A stretch of 64,000 bases of DNA from Paracidovorax valerianellae. GTDB taxonomy: Bacteria > Pseudomonadota > Gammaproteobacteria > Burkholderiales > Burkholderiaceae_C. Under the pieces are notes generated by a model. That model saw nothing but the letters and a program-made list of their open reading frames with translations. It did no database searches and was not told the origin of the DNA. Position numbers and translations under genes: made by a program. The stretch is taken from NCBI RefSeq assembly GCF_900102625.1, contig NZ_FMZC01000001.1, positions 310,001 to 374,000 on the forward strand, written 5' to 3'. Of this stretch, positions 25,647 through 36,512 are shown piece after piece. How positions within the stretch are numbered: the stretch's first letter is position 1; every line of letters starts with the position of its first letter.

Positions 25647-25870
25647 GGTTCTCCTCTTGGGGAAAAAGCCGCAGCCGCGCTGCGAATATGGACGTCATCA
25701 GTGACCATCACTAAAAACGTTGAAATGATTGTGCCATACGTAACAAGGCAAAGTGGTTGCGGACAGGGTGCCTACGGTAGGACAAAAGCGCTTTACCCCA
25801 GATGTGTTGCGCACTTGCGACAAGACGTTGCGCCTAGAATGGCCCTCCTCCGCCGTTCACGCAGTTCTCC

Positions 25871-28510
25871 ATGACACAGTTCGCCAAAGAAACCCTGCCC
25901 ATCAGCCTTGAAGAGGAAATGCGGCGCAGTTATCTCGATTACGCGATGAGCGTAATCGTGGGTCGCGCGCTGCCCGATGCGCGCGACGGTCTCAAGCCGG
26001 TTCATCGGCGCGTGCTGTTTGCAATGCACGAACTCAACAACGATTGGAACCGGCCTTATAAGAAGTCGGCCCGTATCGTCGGCGATGTGATCGGCAAATA
26101 TCATCCTCACGGCGATCAGTCTGTTTACGACACGATCGTGCGCATGGCGCAGGATTTTTCCATGCGCCATCTGCTCGTCGATGGGCAAGGCAACTTCGGC
26201 TCGGTGGACGGCGACAACGCGGCCGCCATGCGTTACACCGAAATTCGTCTGGCGAAGATCGCCCACGAAATGCTGTCGGACATCGACAAGGAAACTGTCG
26301 ACTTCGGCCCCAACTACGATGGCAGCGAGAAAGAACCGCTCGTACTGCCCAGCAAGCTGCCCAACCTTCTGGTCAACGGCTCAGGTGGCATTGCCGTGGG
26401 CATGGCCACCAACATCCCTCCGCACAACCTCAACGAAGTCGTGGACGGCTGCCTTCATTTGCTGCGCCATCCCGATGCCACCATCGACGATCTGATGGAG
26501 ATCATTCCGGCGCCCGATTTCCCGACCGCGGGGATCATCTACGGCATCAACGGCGTCAAGGATGGTTACCGCACGGGGCGGGGCAAGGTCATCATGCGGG
26601 CGCGCTGCCATTTCGAGGACATCGACCGTGGCCAGCGGCAAGCCATCATCGTCGACGAGCTCCCCTACCAGGTCAACAAGAAGACTCTGCAGGAGCGCAT
26701 GGCAGAGTTGGTGCACGAAAAGAAGATCGAAGGCATCAGCCACATTCAGGACGAGTCCGACAAATCAGGCATGCGCCTGGTGGTCGAGCTCAAGCGAGGC
26801 GAAGTGCCGGAAGTGGTGCTGAACAATCTGTACAAGCAGACGCAGCTGCAAGACACGTTCGGCATGAACATGGTTGCGCTGGTGAACGGGCAACCCCGCC
26901 TGTGCAATCTGAAGGAATTGATCAGCGTCTTCCTTCAGCATCGCCGCGAAGTGGTCACCCGCCGCACGGTGTTCGAACTGCGCAAGGCCCGCGAACGGGG
27001 CCATGTGCTGGAAGGCCTGGCAGTCGCGCTGGCCAACATCGACGACTTCATTCGCATCATCCGCGAATCGCCCACGCCGCCGGTTGCCAAGGCGGAGTTG
27101 ATGACCCGTTCGTGGGACAGCAAGCTCGTGCGCGAGATGCTGACGCGCACGCGTGCCGACGGTGGCTCGATCAATGCCGACGATTACCGCCCGGAAGGGC
27201 TGGAGCGCGAATATGGCATGGGCCAGGATGGTCTGTATCGCCTGTCCGAAACGCAGGCCCAGGAAATTCTGCAGATGCGTCTGCAGCGCCTGACAGGCCT
27301 GGAGCAGGACAAGATCGTTTCCGAATATCGGGACGTGATGTCCGTGATCGAAGACTTGCTGGACATCCTCTCCAAGCCCGAGCGCGTGTCGGTGATCATT
27401 GGCGATGAGTTGGCCTCGATCAAACAGGAATTCGGCCAGCACAAGCTGGGCGCGCGGCGCAGCGTCGTCGAATACAGCGCGCAGGATCTTTCGACCGAAG
27501 ACCTGATCACGCCCACCGACATGGTGGTCACACTCAGCCACACGGGGTACATCAAAAGCCAGCCACTGTCCGAGTACCGGGCGCAAAAACGCGGTGGACG
27601 CGGCAAGCAGGCGACGGCGACCAAGGAAGACGACTGGATCGATCAGCTCTTCATTGCCAACACGCACGATTACATCCTGTGCTTCTCTAACCGCGGCCGG
27701 CTGTACTGGCTCAAGGTCTGGGAAGTGCCGGCGGGTTCGCGTGGCTCCCGGGGCCGCCCGATCGTCAATATGTTCCCGCTGCAGGACGGAGAGAAGATCA
27801 ATGTGGTGTTGCCACTCACCGGCGACATGCGCACCTTCCCGGCAGACCGCTATGTGTTCATGGCGACGAGCATGGGCACCGTGAAGAAGACGGCGCTCGA
27901 TGAATTCAGCAATCCGCGCAAGGGTGGGATCATCGCCGTCAATCTTGACGATGGCGACTACCTCATCGGCGCGGCACTGACGGATGGTGCCCACGATGTC
28001 ATGCTGTTCAGCGACGGCGGCAAGGCTGTGCGCTTCGACGAAAACGACGTCCGACCGCTGGGCCGCCAAGCCCGCGGCGTGCGCGGGATGATGCTGGAAG
28101 ACGGCCAAAGCGTGATCGCCATGCTCGTGGCCGAAGACGAGACGCAAAGCGTTCTGACCGCCACGGAAAACGGGTATGGCAAGCGCACCAGCATCACTGA
28201 ATACACGCGCCATGGCCGTGGCACCAAGGGCATGATCGCGATTCAGCAAAGCGAGCGCAACGGCAAGGTGGTGGCAGCGACGCTGGTGCATGCCGATGAC
28301 GAAATCATGCTGATCACCGACAAGGGCGTCCTGGTGCGCACGCGCGTGTCGGAGATCCGGGAACTGGGCCGCGCCACGCAAGGCGTGACCTTGATCGCGC
28401 TGGACGAGGGCTCCAAACTGAGCGGCTTGCAGCGCATCGTGGAAAACGACGCCAATGTGGCCGACATCGATCTGGACGAAGACGCTGGCACGCCACCCGC
28501 AGAGGCTTGA
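25871..28510 (+). CDS. gyrA: DNA gyrase subunit A
   Basis: 879 residues, full length. The N-terminus aligns residue for residue with E. coli GyrA: active-site Tyr122 in [12 protein letters not shown]87, and GyrA-box QKRGGRGK before the six-bladed beta-pinwheel. Position 83, Ser in E. coli, is Gln here ([10 protein letters not shown]; codon CAG 26117-26119). A short acidic tail ends the protein. It introduces negative supercoils with GyrB. The gene starts a housekeeping run; serC follows after a repeat element. Confidence 0.98.
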   Translation: MTQFAKETLPISLEEEMRRSYLDYAMSVIVGRALPDARDGLKPVHRRVLFAMHELNNDWNRPYKKSARIVGDVIGKYHPHGDQSVYDTIVRMAQDFSMRHLLVDGQGNFGSVDGDNAAAMRYTEIRLAKIAHEMLSDIDKETVDFGPNYDGSEKEPLVLPSKLPNLLVNGSGGIAVGMATNIPPHNLNEVVDGCLHLLRHPDATIDDLMEIIPAPDFPTAGIIYGINGVKDGYRTGRGKVIMRARCHFEDIDRGQRQAIIVDELPYQVNKKTLQERMAELVHEKKIEGISHIQDESDKSGMRLVVELKRGEVPEVVLNNLYKQTQLQDTFGMNMVALVNGQPRLCNLKELISVFLQHRREVVTRRTVFELRKARERGHVLEGLAVALANIDDFIRIIRESPTPPVAKAELMTRSWDSKLVREMLTRTRADGGSINADDYRPEGLEREYGMGQDGLYRLSETQAQEILQMRLQRLTGLEQDKIVSEYRDVMSVIEDLLDILSKPERVSVIIGDELASIKQEFGQHKLGARRSVVEYSAQDLSTEDLITPTDMVVTLSHTGYIKSQPLSEYRAQKRGGRGKQATATKEDDWIDQLFIANTHDYILCFSNRGRLYWLKVWEVPAGSRGSRGRPIVNMFPLQDGEKINVVLPLTGDMRTFPADRYVFMATSMGTVKKTALDEFSNPRKGGIIAVNLDDGDYLIGAALTDGAHDVMLFSDGGKAVRFDENDVRPLGRQARGVRGMMLEDGQSVIAMLVAEDETQSVLTATENGYGKRTSITEYTRHGRGTKGMIAIQQSERNGKVVAATLVHADDEIMLITDKGVLVRTRVSEIRELGRATQGVTLIALDEGSKLSGLQRIVENDANVADIDLDEDAGTPPAEA

Positions 28511-28544
28511 TCCCACACTTGACGAGCAGCCTGTAAGGCAGGTT

Positions 28545-28592
28545 GCTACCATAAACATAGCACCCGGCGCATATCAGATGTGCGCTGGGGCC
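28545..28592. repeat. dispersed 48-nt repeat, copy 2
   Basis: GCTACCATAAACATAGC, 20-nt spacer, GCGCTGGGGCC, then CTATTT. It forms most of the leader between gyrA and serC; the core ends 18 nt before the serC start. Confidence 0.7.
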
Positions 28593-28609
28593 CTATTTGG
28601 CTTGAATCC

Positions 28610-29719
28610 ATGAATCGCCCGTACAACTTCTCCGCCGGCCCGGCCGCCATCCCTGCTGAAGTCCTGCAGCAAGCTGCTTCCGAGATGCTGGACTGGCACG
28701 GGAGTGGCATGGGCGTGATGGAGATGAGCCATCGCGGCAAGGAGTTCGTTTCGATCTACGAGCAGGCCGAGGCAGACCTGCGCGAACTGCTGGCAGTGCC
28801 TGCAACGTTCAAGATCCTTTTCATGCAAGGCGGCGGCTTGGCAGAGAACGCCATCGTGCCCCTGAACCTTTCTCGCGCTGCCACCGTCGACATGGTGGTC
28901 ACCGGTAGCTGGAGCCAGAAATCGGCCAAAGAAGCGCGCAAATACGCTGCGGAAGTCCGAGTGGTCGGATCGGGAGAATCCAGCAACTTCACCACGCTGC
29001 CCGAGCCCGGAACGTGGGAGCTGAGCCGCGGCGCAAGCTATCTGCACCTGTGCAGCAACGAAACCATCCACGGCATTGAATTTCAGGAAATGCCCGATCT
29101 GCGGGCGCTGGGCAGCGACGCGCCGCTGGTCATCGACTTCTCTTCCCATGTGGCCTCGCGCCCCGTCGACTGGTCGCGCGTGGGGTTGGCCTTCGGCGGC
29201 GCACAAAAGAATCTGGGGCCTGCGGGACTTACCCTCGTGGTCGTGCGCGAAGACCTGCTGGGGCACGCGCTCCCGGCCTGCCCCAGCGCCTTCGACTACA
29301 AGATCGTGGCGGACAACCAGTCGATGTTCAATACGCCACCGACCTGGGGCATCTATATCGCCGGCCTGACCTTCCAGTGGCTCAAGCGCCAACGCGAAGG
29401 CGATCTGACCGGCGTCGCAGCGATGGAGCAGCGCAATATCGCCAAGGCCAAGTTGCTCTACGACACCATCGACCAGTCGCAGTTCTACGTGAACAAGGTG
29501 GCGGTGAACGCCCGTTCGCGCATGAACATCCCCTTTTTTCTGCGTGACGAATCGCGCAACGAAGCTTTTCTGGCGGGTGCCAAGGAACGGGGCCTGCTTC
29601 AACTCAAAGGCCACAAATCGGTGGGCGGGATGCGCGCCAGCCTCTACAACGCCATGCCTATTTCAGGGGTGGAGGCCTTGGTGGCCTACATGCGAGAATT
29701 TGAGCAAAAGCAAGCCTGA
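28610..29719 (+). CDS. serC: phosphoserine aminotransferase
   Basis: 369 residues from ATG 28610. [14 protein letters not shown] opens the protein, [12 protein letters not shown] and the PLP-lysine segment [13 protein letters not shown] follow, and [11 protein letters not shown] closes it, all standard for SerC. It makes phosphoserine from 3-phosphohydroxypyruvate (also used for pyridoxine). First gene of serC-pheA-tyrA-aroA/cmk; pheA begins 36 nt later. A dispersed repeat occupies the leader. Confidence 0.96.
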   Translation: MNRPYNFSAGPAAIPAEVLQQAASEMLDWHGSGMGVMEMSHRGKEFVSIYEQAEADLRELLAVPATFKILFMQGGGLAENAIVPLNLSRAATVDMVVTGSWSQKSAKEARKYAAEVRVVGSGESSNFTTLPEPGTWELSRGASYLHLCSNETIHGIEFQEMPDLRALGSDAPLVIDFSSHVASRPVDWSRVGLAFGGAQKNLGPAGLTLVVVREDLLGHALPACPSAFDYKIVADNQSMFNTPPTWGIYIAGLTFQWLKRQREGDLTGVAAMEQRNIAKAKLLYDTIDQSQFYVNKVAVNARSRMNIPFFLRDESRNEAFLAGAKERGLLQLKGHKSVGGMRASLYNAMPISGVEALVAYMREFEQKQA

Positions 29720-29755
29720 GCCGACTGTCGCCCCTGAGAAAACGCGCCCTACTTC

Positions 29756-30853
29756 ATGACCATCCCGCAAGCCTCTCCGGACCTCGCCAGCCTGCGCGTC
29801 CAGATCGACAACATCGACCAGCAACTGCTCACGCTGCTGAATCAACGTGCCCTGGTTGCCGAACGGGTCGGCGAGATCAAGAAGCGCGAAGGCACTCCGT
29901 TTTTCCGGCCGGACCGCGTGGCCCAGGTCATCGAGAAAATCCAGACTGCCAACCCAGGTCCGCTCAAGGGCCCCCATGTGGCTGCGATCTGGCGCGAGAT
30001 CATGTCCGCGTGCCTGGCCCTGGAATCGCCGCAACGGGTCGCCGTGCTCGGTCCGGCAGGCACTTTCTGCGAGCAGGCAGCGGTCGAGTTCTTCGGCGGC
30101 GCCGCGGACCTGATGTATTGCGCCAACTTCGATGAGGTGTTCCACGCCACTGCGGCCGGCAGCGCGCAGTATGGTGTCGTGGGCGTAGAAAATTCCGTCG
30201 AAGGTGTGGTCACCCGCTCGCTCGACCTGTTCCTGCACACGCCTTGCCATGTGGTCGGTGAAGTCAGTCTTCTGGTACGGCACAACCTGATGCGGCAGGC
30301 GGATTCGCTCGAGGGCATCGAAGCTGTATTGGCGCACCCGCAGGCGCTGGCGCAATGCCAGGGCTGGCTGTCCAAGCACCTGCCCCATGTGGAACGCCGC
30401 CCGGTGTCCAGCAATGCGGAAGGTGCAAGGCTCGCCGCGACGAATCCCGCATGGGCCGGCATTGCCAGCGAACGCGCCGCTACGCAGTTCGGCCTGCATC
30501 TGGTGGCCCACGCCATTCAGGACGATGCGTACAACCGGACGCGGTTCGCGATCATCTGCCTGCCGCACACGCTGCAGACGCCGCCGCCGTCGAGCAAGGA
30601 CTGCACCAGTCTCGTGATCTCCGTCCCCAACCGGCCCGGCGCGGTCCACGATCTGCTGGTGCCGCTCAAGACCCATGGCGTGTCGATGACGCGTTTTGAA
30701 TCGCGGCCGGCCCGCACGGGGCAGTGGGAGTATTACTTCTACATCGATCTGGACGGCCACCCTTCCCTGCCGCACGTGGCGCGCGCCCTGGAAGAGTTGC
30801 GTGCCCTGTGCGCGTTCTACAAAGTGCTGGGCACCTACCCAGTGGCGCCATGA
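29756..30853 (+). CDS. pheA: bifunctional chorismate mutase / prephenate dehydratase
   Basis: 365 residues. Chorismate mutase domain (AroQ type) at 8-95 with LRVQIDNIDQQLLTLLNQR. Prephenate dehydratase domain 96-275 with VGVENSVEGVV and the TRF catalytic motif (NRTRFAI). C-terminal ACT domain with the Phe-binding ESRP (RFESRPARTGQWEY) near residue 312. It converts chorismate to phenylpyruvate and should be Phe-inhibited. Overlaps tyrA by ATGA. Confidence 0.96.
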   Translation: MTIPQASPDLASLRVQIDNIDQQLLTLLNQRALVAERVGEIKKREGTPFFRPDRVAQVIEKIQTANPGPLKGPHVAAIWREIMSACLALESPQRVAVLGPAGTFCEQAAVEFFGGAADLMYCANFDEVFHATAAGSAQYGVVGVENSVEGVVTRSLDLFLHTPCHVVGEVSLLVRHNLMRQADSLEGIEAVLAHPQALAQCQGWLSKHLPHVERRPVSSNAEGARLAATNPAWAGIASERAATQFGLHLVAHAIQDDAYNRTRFAIICLPHTLQTPPPSSKDCTSLVISVPNRPGAVHDLLVPLKTHGVSMTRFESRPARTGQWEYYFYIDLDGHPSLPHVARALEELRALCAFYKVLGTYPVAP

Positions 30854-31749
30854 GCGACTCGGCCATGTTCGAACAATTGGGATTGATCGGTTGCGGCCTC
30901 ATGGGCGGGTCTTTCGCATTGGCGATGAAAAAGGCCGGCCTCGTGAAGCGCGTGGTGGGCTACAGCAAATCGCCATCGACCACCGACCGGGCCCGCCAGA
31001 TGGGCGTGATCGACGTCGAAGCACCCTCGGCCCTTCTCGCGGTGGCGGGTGCCGACATCGTGCTGGTGGCCGTTCCCGTCGCGGCGACTGAAGCCACGCT
31101 CAAGGCCATCAAGCACCTCGTCACGCCACAGATGCTGATCATGGACGTGGGTTCGACCAAGGCCGACGTGGTGCAGGCTGCACGGCGCGCACTGCGCGAC
31201 CAGGTAGGGTCGTTCGTCCCCGCCCACCCCATCACCGGGCGCGAAGTATCGGGCGTGGAATACGCGGAAGCAGAGCTTTACAGCGGGCGCCAGGTCATCC
31301 TCACGCCGACGGAGCGGACGTTGACCGTTCACCTGCAAAAAGCCGAGGAAGTGTGGCGCATGCTGGGCTGCCGGGTGCAGAGCATGTCGCCCGAGGCGCA
31401 CGATGCCGCCTTCGCTTCAGTCAGCCACCTGCCGCACCTGCTGGCGTTCGCGATGATGAACAGCATCACCTCGCAAGACCACGGCGACATGTTCCTGTCC
31501 CTGGCCGGGCCTGGATTCCGGGACTTCACCCGCATCGCGGCGAGCGATCCGAAGGTGTGGCGAGACATCCTGCTGTCCAACCGGGACGAACTCCTGGCGC
31601 AGTCGCGGCTGTTCCAGCAGGCCGTGCAACAGCTGGAACAGGCCATGCAGCAGGGTAACTCGCAGGCGCTGGAAGACCTGATCACGCTCGCCAGCGAAAC
31701 CCGCGCGCATTGGCGCATGGGCGCGCAGCGCACACCGACCGACTCCTGA
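30850..31749 (+). CDS. tyrA: prephenate/arogenate dehydrogenase
   Basis: 299 residues from ATG 30850. Rossmann motif [15 protein letters not shown] near 10-24; catalytic His in [10 protein letters not shown] and [12 protein letters not shown]. No ACT or chorismate mutase domain. The NAD(P)-dependent oxidative decarboxylation gives the tyrosine branch of the pathway. ATGA overlap with pheA and TGATG with aroA show tight coupling. Confidence 0.95.
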   Translation: MSDSAMFEQLGLIGCGLMGGSFALAMKKAGLVKRVVGYSKSPSTTDRARQMGVIDVEAPSALLAVAGADIVLVAVPVAATEATLKAIKHLVTPQMLIMDVGSTKADVVQAARRALRDQVGSFVPAHPITGREVSGVEYAEAELYSGRQVILTPTERTLTVHLQKAEEVWRMLGCRVQSMSPEAHDAAFASVSHLPHLLAFAMMNSITSQDHGDMFLSLAGPGFRDFTRIAASDPKVWRDILLSNRDELLAQSRLFQQAVQQLEQAMQQGNSQALEDLITLASETRAHWRMGAQRTPTDS

Positions 31750-33770
31750 TGTTCAGCACCGCGTTTCTCGACCTGCCGCCCCTGGCCACCGCCGGCGGCA
31801 CCATCCAGCTGCCAGGCTCCAAAAGCATCTCCAACCGCGTCTTGCTGCTGGCCGCACTGAGCGAAGGCACAACCGAAATTCACGATCTCCTGGCGTCGGA
31901 CGACACCCGGGTGATGCTCGATGCATTGCGCCAATTGGGTTGTGCGGTGGACGAGCAAGGCGCTGTCGTGCGCATCACAGGCCTTGGCTCACGCCCCCCG
32001 CTGGCGCCAGCTTCTCTCTTTCTGGGCAATGCCGGCACGGCGATGCGCCCGCTCACTGCGGCCCTGGCGCTGCTGGGTGGCGAATTCGAATTGTCCGGCG
32101 TTCCGCGCATGCACGAGCGCCCCATCGGCGATCTGGTGGATGCCCTTCGTCAGCTCGGATGCCGCATCGACTACCTGGGCAATGACGGGTTCCCGCCCCT
32201 TCGCATCGCTCATGCACAGGGCGTACCAACTCTCTCGCTGGATGAACCGATCCCTGTGCGCGGTGACGTGTCGAGCCAGTTTCTGACGGCTTTGCTGATG
32301 GCTCTGCCGCTGGCAGCCGTCGAGCAAGACATCGTGATTCAGGTGGTCGGCGAGTTGATTTCGCGGCCCTACATCCACATCACGCTGCAACTGCTGTCCC
32401 GGTTCGGCATCGAAGTGGAACACGATCAATGGCAACGGTTCACCATCCGGGCCGGAAGCCGCTACCGCTCGCCGGGCAGCATCCATGTCGAGGCCGATGC
32501 CTCGTCGGCCAGCTACTTCATTGCCCTGGGAGCCATTGCCGGCGTGGGGGACCAGCACGACGCTGGCGTGCGCATTCTGGGCGTGGGGCAAAACTCTATC
32601 CAGGGCGATATCCGGTTCATTGAAGCCGCCCAGGCCATGGGCGCGGAAGTATCGGGCGGCGACAACTGGCTGCAGATTCGCCGTGGAGCGTGGCCGCTCA
32701 AGGCCATCGACCTCGACTGCAATCACATTCCGGATGCGGCCATGACGTTGGCTGTGATGGCTTTGTACGCTGAAGGCACGACCACGCTGCGCAACATCGC
32801 AAGCTGGCGCGTGAAGGAAACCGACCGCCTGGCCGCAATGGCGACCGAACTGCGCAAGCTCGGTGCGTCCGTGGAAGAAGGCGCCGATTTTCTGAAGGTC
32901 ACGCCTGCGCCAGCGCCCTCCGATTGGCGGGCGGCCAGCATCCACACCTATGACGACCACCGCGTGGCCATGTGCTTCTCGCTGGCCGCTTTCAACCCGG
33001 CAAGCGTCCCGGTTCGCATCGAAGACCCCAAATGCGTGGCCAAGACGTTTCCCGATTATTTCGAAGCCCTGTTTTCCGTCACGCAGACGCCGACCGATCG
33101 CGTTCCGGTGATCTGCATCGATGGGCCGACGGCCTCGGGCAAAGGCACGGTCGCGGCCGCAGTGGCCCAGCGCCTGGGTTACCGGTTCCTGGATTCTGGG
33201 GCGATGTACCGCATCTCCGCGCTGGCAGCGCTGCGTGCGGGCCTGCAGATCGACGCGGCCCATGAGCCCCAGATCGCCTCGCTGGCACGCGGTCTGCCGG
33301 TGCGTTTCGAGGGCGGCCGAATCTGGCTGGGCTCCGACGATGTGACTGACTCCATCCGCACGGAAGAGGCCGGGATGAATGCCTCGCGCGTTTCTGCGCT
33401 TCCCACTGTGCGCGAGGCCCTGGTGGCGCTTCAGCACAGCTTTCGAAGGCTCCCAGGGCTAGTGGCGGATGGGCGGGACATGGGCACAGTGATCTTCCCG
33501 CAGGCCACTTTGAAGGTGTATCTGACGGCCAGCGCGGCATGCCGGGCAGAACGCAGGCATAAACAGTTGATTTCAAAGGGGATTTCGGCTAACATCGCGG
33601 ATCTTCGCGCCGATTTGGAGGCACGCGACGCCCGGGACAGCTCCCGCAGCGTGGCGCCCTTGAAACCAGCGCAGGATGCCCTGATTCTGGACAACTCCTC
33701 GCTCACGGTCGATGCGGCCGTCGAACAAGTGCTTGCCTGGTGGCAGGAACGCCAGCCCTTCGCCACCTAG
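31749..33770 (+). CDS. aroA-cmk: EPSP synthase fused to cytidylate kinase
   Basis: 673 residues in one frame from ATG 31749. Residues 1-445 are 3-phosphoshikimate 1-carboxyvinyltransferase ([69 protein letters not shown]). Residues about 452-673 are CMP kinase (P-loop [10 protein letters not shown] near 458-467, [20 protein letters not shown]). Linker [11 protein letters not shown] is short. Class I-type EPSP synthase motifs, with the glyphosate-contact GNAGT intact. Both halves look complete. rpsA follows after 186 nt, as in many bacteria with cmk-rpsA. Confidence 0.96.
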   Translation: MFSTAFLDLPPLATAGGTIQLPGSKSISNRVLLLAALSEGTTEIHDLLASDDTRVMLDALRQLGCAVDEQGAVVRITGLGSRPPLAPASLFLGNAGTAMRPLTAALALLGGEFELSGVPRMHERPIGDLVDALRQLGCRIDYLGNDGFPPLRIAHAQGVPTLSLDEPIPVRGDVSSQFLTALLMALPLAAVEQDIVIQVVGELISRPYIHITLQLLSRFGIEVEHDQWQRFTIRAGSRYRSPGSIHVEADASSASYFIALGAIAGVGDQHDAGVRILGVGQNSIQGDIRFIEAAQAMGAEVSGGDNWLQIRRGAWPLKAIDLDCNHIPDAAMTLAVMALYAEGTTTLRNIASWRVKETDRLAAMATELRKLGASVEEGADFLKVTPAPAPSDWRAASIHTYDDHRVAMCFSLAAFNPASVPVRIEDPKCVAKTFPDYFEALFSVTQTPTDRVPVICIDGPTASGKGTVAAAVAQRLGYRFLDSGAMYRISALAALRAGLQIDAAHEPQIASLARGLPVRFEGGRIWLGSDDVTDSIRTEEAGMNASRVSALPTVREALVALQHSFRRLPGLVADGRDMGTVIFPQATLKVYLTASAACRAERRHKQLISKGISANIADLRADLEARDARDSSRSVAPLKPAQDALILDNSSLTVDAAVEQVLAWWQERQPFAT

Positions 33771-33812
33771 GCACGGGGTTGCAAACCCGGTGGCCAACTG
33801 CCCCGGACAGGC

Positions 33813-33852
33813 CCGCACGGTCCTCCACGCGCAATTGCGCCAGACCGTGCGG
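33813..33852 (+). promoter_or_regulatory. long inverted repeat in the rpsA leader
   Basis: Perfect 10-bp arms CCGCACGGTC (33813-33822) and GACCGTGCGG (33843-33852) enclose the 12-nt palindrome GCGCAATTGCGC (33829-33840). The start codon is 105 nt further on. It could be a leader structure for S1 autoregulation or a weak terminator after aroA-cmk (no T-run). Confidence 0.45.
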
Positions 33853-33956
33853 CTCTACAACCTAACCGCGGTTTTGCCGCAAAAAACCTCCGCAGGCAGC
33901 TATAAAAACGATGGCAATGGTGCTGTCGGAACCCTGTTTGCGGCTTTAGGAAATAC

Positions 33957-35642
33957 ATGTCTGAATCTTTTGCCGCCCTTTTTGAAGAGTCTTTGACGCG
34001 CACTGAAATGCGCCCAGGCGAAGTCATCACCGCCGAAGTCGTGCGCGTGGAACACAACTTCGTCGTGGTGAACGCTGGCCTCAAGTCCGAAGCCTACGTC
34101 CCCCTGGAAGAGTTCAAGAACGATAAGGGCGAAGTCGAAGTCCAAGTGGGCGATTTCGTCTCCGTGGCCATCGGCTCGATCGAAAACGGTTACGGCGACA
34201 CCATCCTGTCGCGTGACACCGCCAAGCGCCTGGCCTCGTGGCTGGCGCTGGAAAAGGCCCTGGAATCCGGTGAATTCGTCACCGGCACGACCAGCGGCAA
34301 GGTCAAGGGTGGCCTCACGGTGCTGGTCAACGGCATCCGCGCCTTCCTGCCAGGTTCGCTGATCGACACGCGTCCGATCAAGGATCTGACGCCTTACGAA
34401 AACAAGACCCTGGAATTCAAGGTCATCAAGCTCGACCGCAAGCGCAACAACGTGGTGCTGAGCCGCCGCGCCGTGGTGGAAGCCTCCATGGGCGAAGAGC
34501 GCGCCAAGCTGATGGAAACCCTCAAGGAAGGCTCCATCGTCCAAGGCGTGGTCAAGAACATCACCGAATACGGTGCGTTCGTGGATCTGGGCGGTATCGA
34601 CGGCCTGCTGCACATCACAGACATGGCATGGCGCCGCGTTCGCCACCCATCGGAAGTGGTCACGGCGGGTCAGGAAATCACGGCCAAGATCCTCAAGTTC
34701 GACACCGAAAAGAACCGCGTGTCCCTGGGCCTCAAGCAAATGGGCGACGATCCATGGATGGGCGTTTCGCGCCGCTATCCTTCGGGCACCCGCCTGTTCG
34801 GCAAGGTCACGAACATTGCCGACTACGGCGCGTTCGTGGAACTGGAGCCGGGCATCGAAGGCTTGGTGCACGTGTCCGAAATGGACTGGACGAACAAGAA
34901 CATCGCTCCTTCCAAGCTCGTGTCGCTGGGTGACGAAGTCGAAGTCATGGTCCTCGAGATCGACGAAGACAAGCGCCGCATCAGCCTGGGCATGAAGCAG
35001 TGCAAGGCCAACCCATGGCAAGAGTTCGCGCAGAACACCAAGCGCGGCGACCGCGTCAAGGGCCCGATCAAGTCGATCACCGACTTCGGCGTGTTCGTGG
35101 GCCTGGCTGCCGGCATCGACGGCTTGGTGCACCTGTCCGACCTGTCCTGGAACGAAACCGGCGAAGCTGCCGTTCGCAACTACAAGAAGGGCCAGGAAGT
35201 CGAAGCGATCGTGCTGGCCGTGGACGTGGACCGCGAACGCATCTCGCTGGGCATCAAGCAGCTCGACGGCGACCCATTCACGACCTTTGTGACGGTGAAC
35301 GACAAGGGCCAGACGGTGACCGGCAAGGTCAAGACCGTGGACGCCCGTGGCGCTGAAATCGACCTCGGCGAAGACATCATCGGTTACCTGCGCGCTTCGG
35401 AAATCTCCCGCGACCGCGTGGAAGATGCCCGCAATGTGCTGAAGGAAGGCGACGAAGTCACGGCCGTGGTGGTGAACGTGGATCGCAAGACCCGCAACAT
35501 CCAGCTGTCGATCAAGCAAAAGGACATGGCCGACGAACAAGGCGCCATGGCCAACCTGAGCCAGCAGTCGAGCCGCGAAAGCGCCGGCACCACCAGCCTG
35601 GGCGCCCTGCTGCGCGCCAAGCTGGACAACTCGGACAAATAA
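33957..35642 (+). CDS. rpsA: 30S ribosomal protein S1
   Basis: 561 residues with six S1 (OB-fold) repeats, from [21 protein letters not shown] to the Lys-rich end of repeat six ([13 protein letters not shown]). Repeats 3-6 show the conserved [15 protein letters not shown] / [16 protein letters not shown] / [16 protein letters not shown] pattern. It binds mRNA leaders and bridges them to the 30S subunit. A long inverted repeat lies in its leader and a clear terminator follows. Confidence 0.98.
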   Translation: MSESFAALFEESLTRTEMRPGEVITAEVVRVEHNFVVVNAGLKSEAYVPLEEFKNDKGEVEVQVGDFVSVAIGSIENGYGDTILSRDTAKRLASWLALEKALESGEFVTGTTSGKVKGGLTVLVNGIRAFLPGSLIDTRPIKDLTPYENKTLEFKVIKLDRKRNNVVLSRRAVVEASMGEERAKLMETLKEGSIVQGVVKNITEYGAFVDLGGIDGLLHITDMAWRRVRHPSEVVTAGQEITAKILKFDTEKNRVSLGLKQMGDDPWMGVSRRYPSGTRLFGKVTNIADYGAFVELEPGIEGLVHVSEMDWTNKNIAPSKLVSLGDEVEVMVLEIDEDKRRISLGMKQCKANPWQEFAQNTKRGDRVKGPIKSITDFGVFVGLAAGIDGLVHLSDLSWNETGEAAVRNYKKGQEVEAIVLAVDVDRERISLGIKQLDGDPFTTFVTVNDKGQTVTGKVKTVDARGAEIDLGEDIIGYLRASEISRDRVEDARNVLKEGDEVTAVVVNVDRKTRNIQLSIKQKDMADEQGAMANLSQQSSRESAGTTSLGALLRAKLDNSDK

Positions 35643-35682
35643 GCCGAGGCTCAATCGACGACCGCTTCGGCGGTTGTGAATG

Positions 35683-35712
35683 GCGGGCGCTTCATGCGCC
35701 CGCTTCTTTTTG
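35683..35712 (+). terminator. Rho-independent terminator after rpsA
   Basis: Perfect 8-bp GC stem GCGGGCGC/GCGCCCGC (35683-35690, 35696-35703), 5-nt loop, then TTCTTTTTG. A smaller UUCG-loop hairpin (35661-35674, ACCGC-TTCG-GCGGT) precedes it. Some read-through into ihfB, 33 nt on, is possible. Confidence 0.85.
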
Positions 35713-35744
35713 TTCTGTTACCCCGGTTGCGAAGACAAGATTCC

Positions 35745-36074
35745 ATGACCAGATCAGACCTCGTTGAAGAACTGGCCGCACGGTTCAGCCAGCTCACCCA
35801 GCGCGATGCCGAATACGCCGTCAAGACCATTCTGGACGCCGTGGGGGATGCGCTGGTGCGCGGGCATCGCATCGAGATCCGGGGTTTCGGCAGCTTTTCG
35901 GTCAACCGCCGCCCTCCCCGCATGGGGCGCAATCCCCGCAGCGGCGAAGCCGTGGCGATCCCGGAAAAGCGTGTGCCGCACTTCAAGCCCGGCAAGGCGC
36001 TGCGCGAAGCGGTGGACCTGCGCACGGTTGAAATGGGTATCGTCGATGCGCCCAAGGACAAGCATCAAAATTGA
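35745..36074 (+). CDS. ihfB: integration host factor subunit beta
   Basis: 109 residues from ATG 35745. [14 protein letters not shown], the HU/IHF signature [22 protein letters not shown] with the intercalating Pro in NPRSGE, and [11 protein letters not shown] are typical of IHF-beta. The tail of about 15 residues ([16 protein letters not shown]) is longer than in E. coli. Heterodimer with IhfA bends DNA, and IHF is the usual architectural helper at sigma-54 promoters. The rpsA-ihfB-lapA-lapB order is conserved. Confidence 0.95.
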   Translation: MTRSDLVEELAARFSQLTQRDAEYAVKTILDAVGDALVRGHRIEIRGFGSFSVNRRPPRMGRNPRSGEAVAIPEKRVPHFKPGKALREAVDLRTVEMGIVDAPKDKHQN

Positions 36075-36082
36075 TAGCTGTC

Positions 36083-36103
36083 AGCGCTTGACTGTCAAGC
36101 GCT
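36083..36103. repeat. perfect 10-bp inverted repeat after ihfB
   Basis: AGCGCTTGAC / GTCAAGCGCT separated by one T, followed by GGAAGGCC. Preceded by TTGATAGCT. It shares the GCGCTGGAAGGC end with the dispersed 48-nt repeats but has a different left half, so it may be a second sub-type. Confidence 0.55.
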
Positions 36104-36188
36104 GGAAGGCCGATACACGGGTATCGCCCCAAACGGCAGACAGGCCGTGGCCTGCCCGTAGAATGCCCCCACACCACCGGGGAGACGC

Positions 36189-36512
36189 ATGAAATACCTC
36201 CTGTGGCTGCTCAAGGCAGCCATTTTTTTTACCCTCTTCGCTTTCGCGCTGAACAATCAGCAAGACGCCACCGTGCACTTCTTCTTCGGCACGCACTGGA
36301 GCGCGCCTTTGGTGCTCGTGGTGCTGACGGCCTTCGCAGCCGGCGTCGTGGTGGGGGTGCTGGGCATGGTGCCCCGCTGGTGGAAGCACCGCAGCGCGGC
36401 CCGTCGGGCGCAGGCCGCGGCACTGCCGACCGAAGCTGCGACGACCACGCCGGTCACCGCCCCGCCCGTTCCGGACCTGCAACAACAACCGCCCTCCATC
36501 CATGGAATTTGA
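36189..36512 (+). CDS. lapA: LapA-domain inner-membrane protein
   Basis: 107 residues. Two hydrophobic helices (YLLWLLKAAIFFTLFAFAL; APLVLVVLTAFAAGVVVGVL) separated by NNQQDATVHFFFG, the DUF1049/LapA signature, then a Pro/Thr-rich cytoplasmic tail. GGGGAGAC precedes the ATG. LapA partners LapB in controlling LPS synthesis through LpxC turnover. Overlaps lapB by 11 nt. Confidence 0.9.
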   Translation: MKYLLWLLKAAIFFTLFAFALNNQQDATVHFFFGTHWSAPLVLVVLTAFAAGVVVGVLGMVPRWWKHRSAARRAQAAALPTEAATTTPVTAPPVPDLQQQPPSIHGI

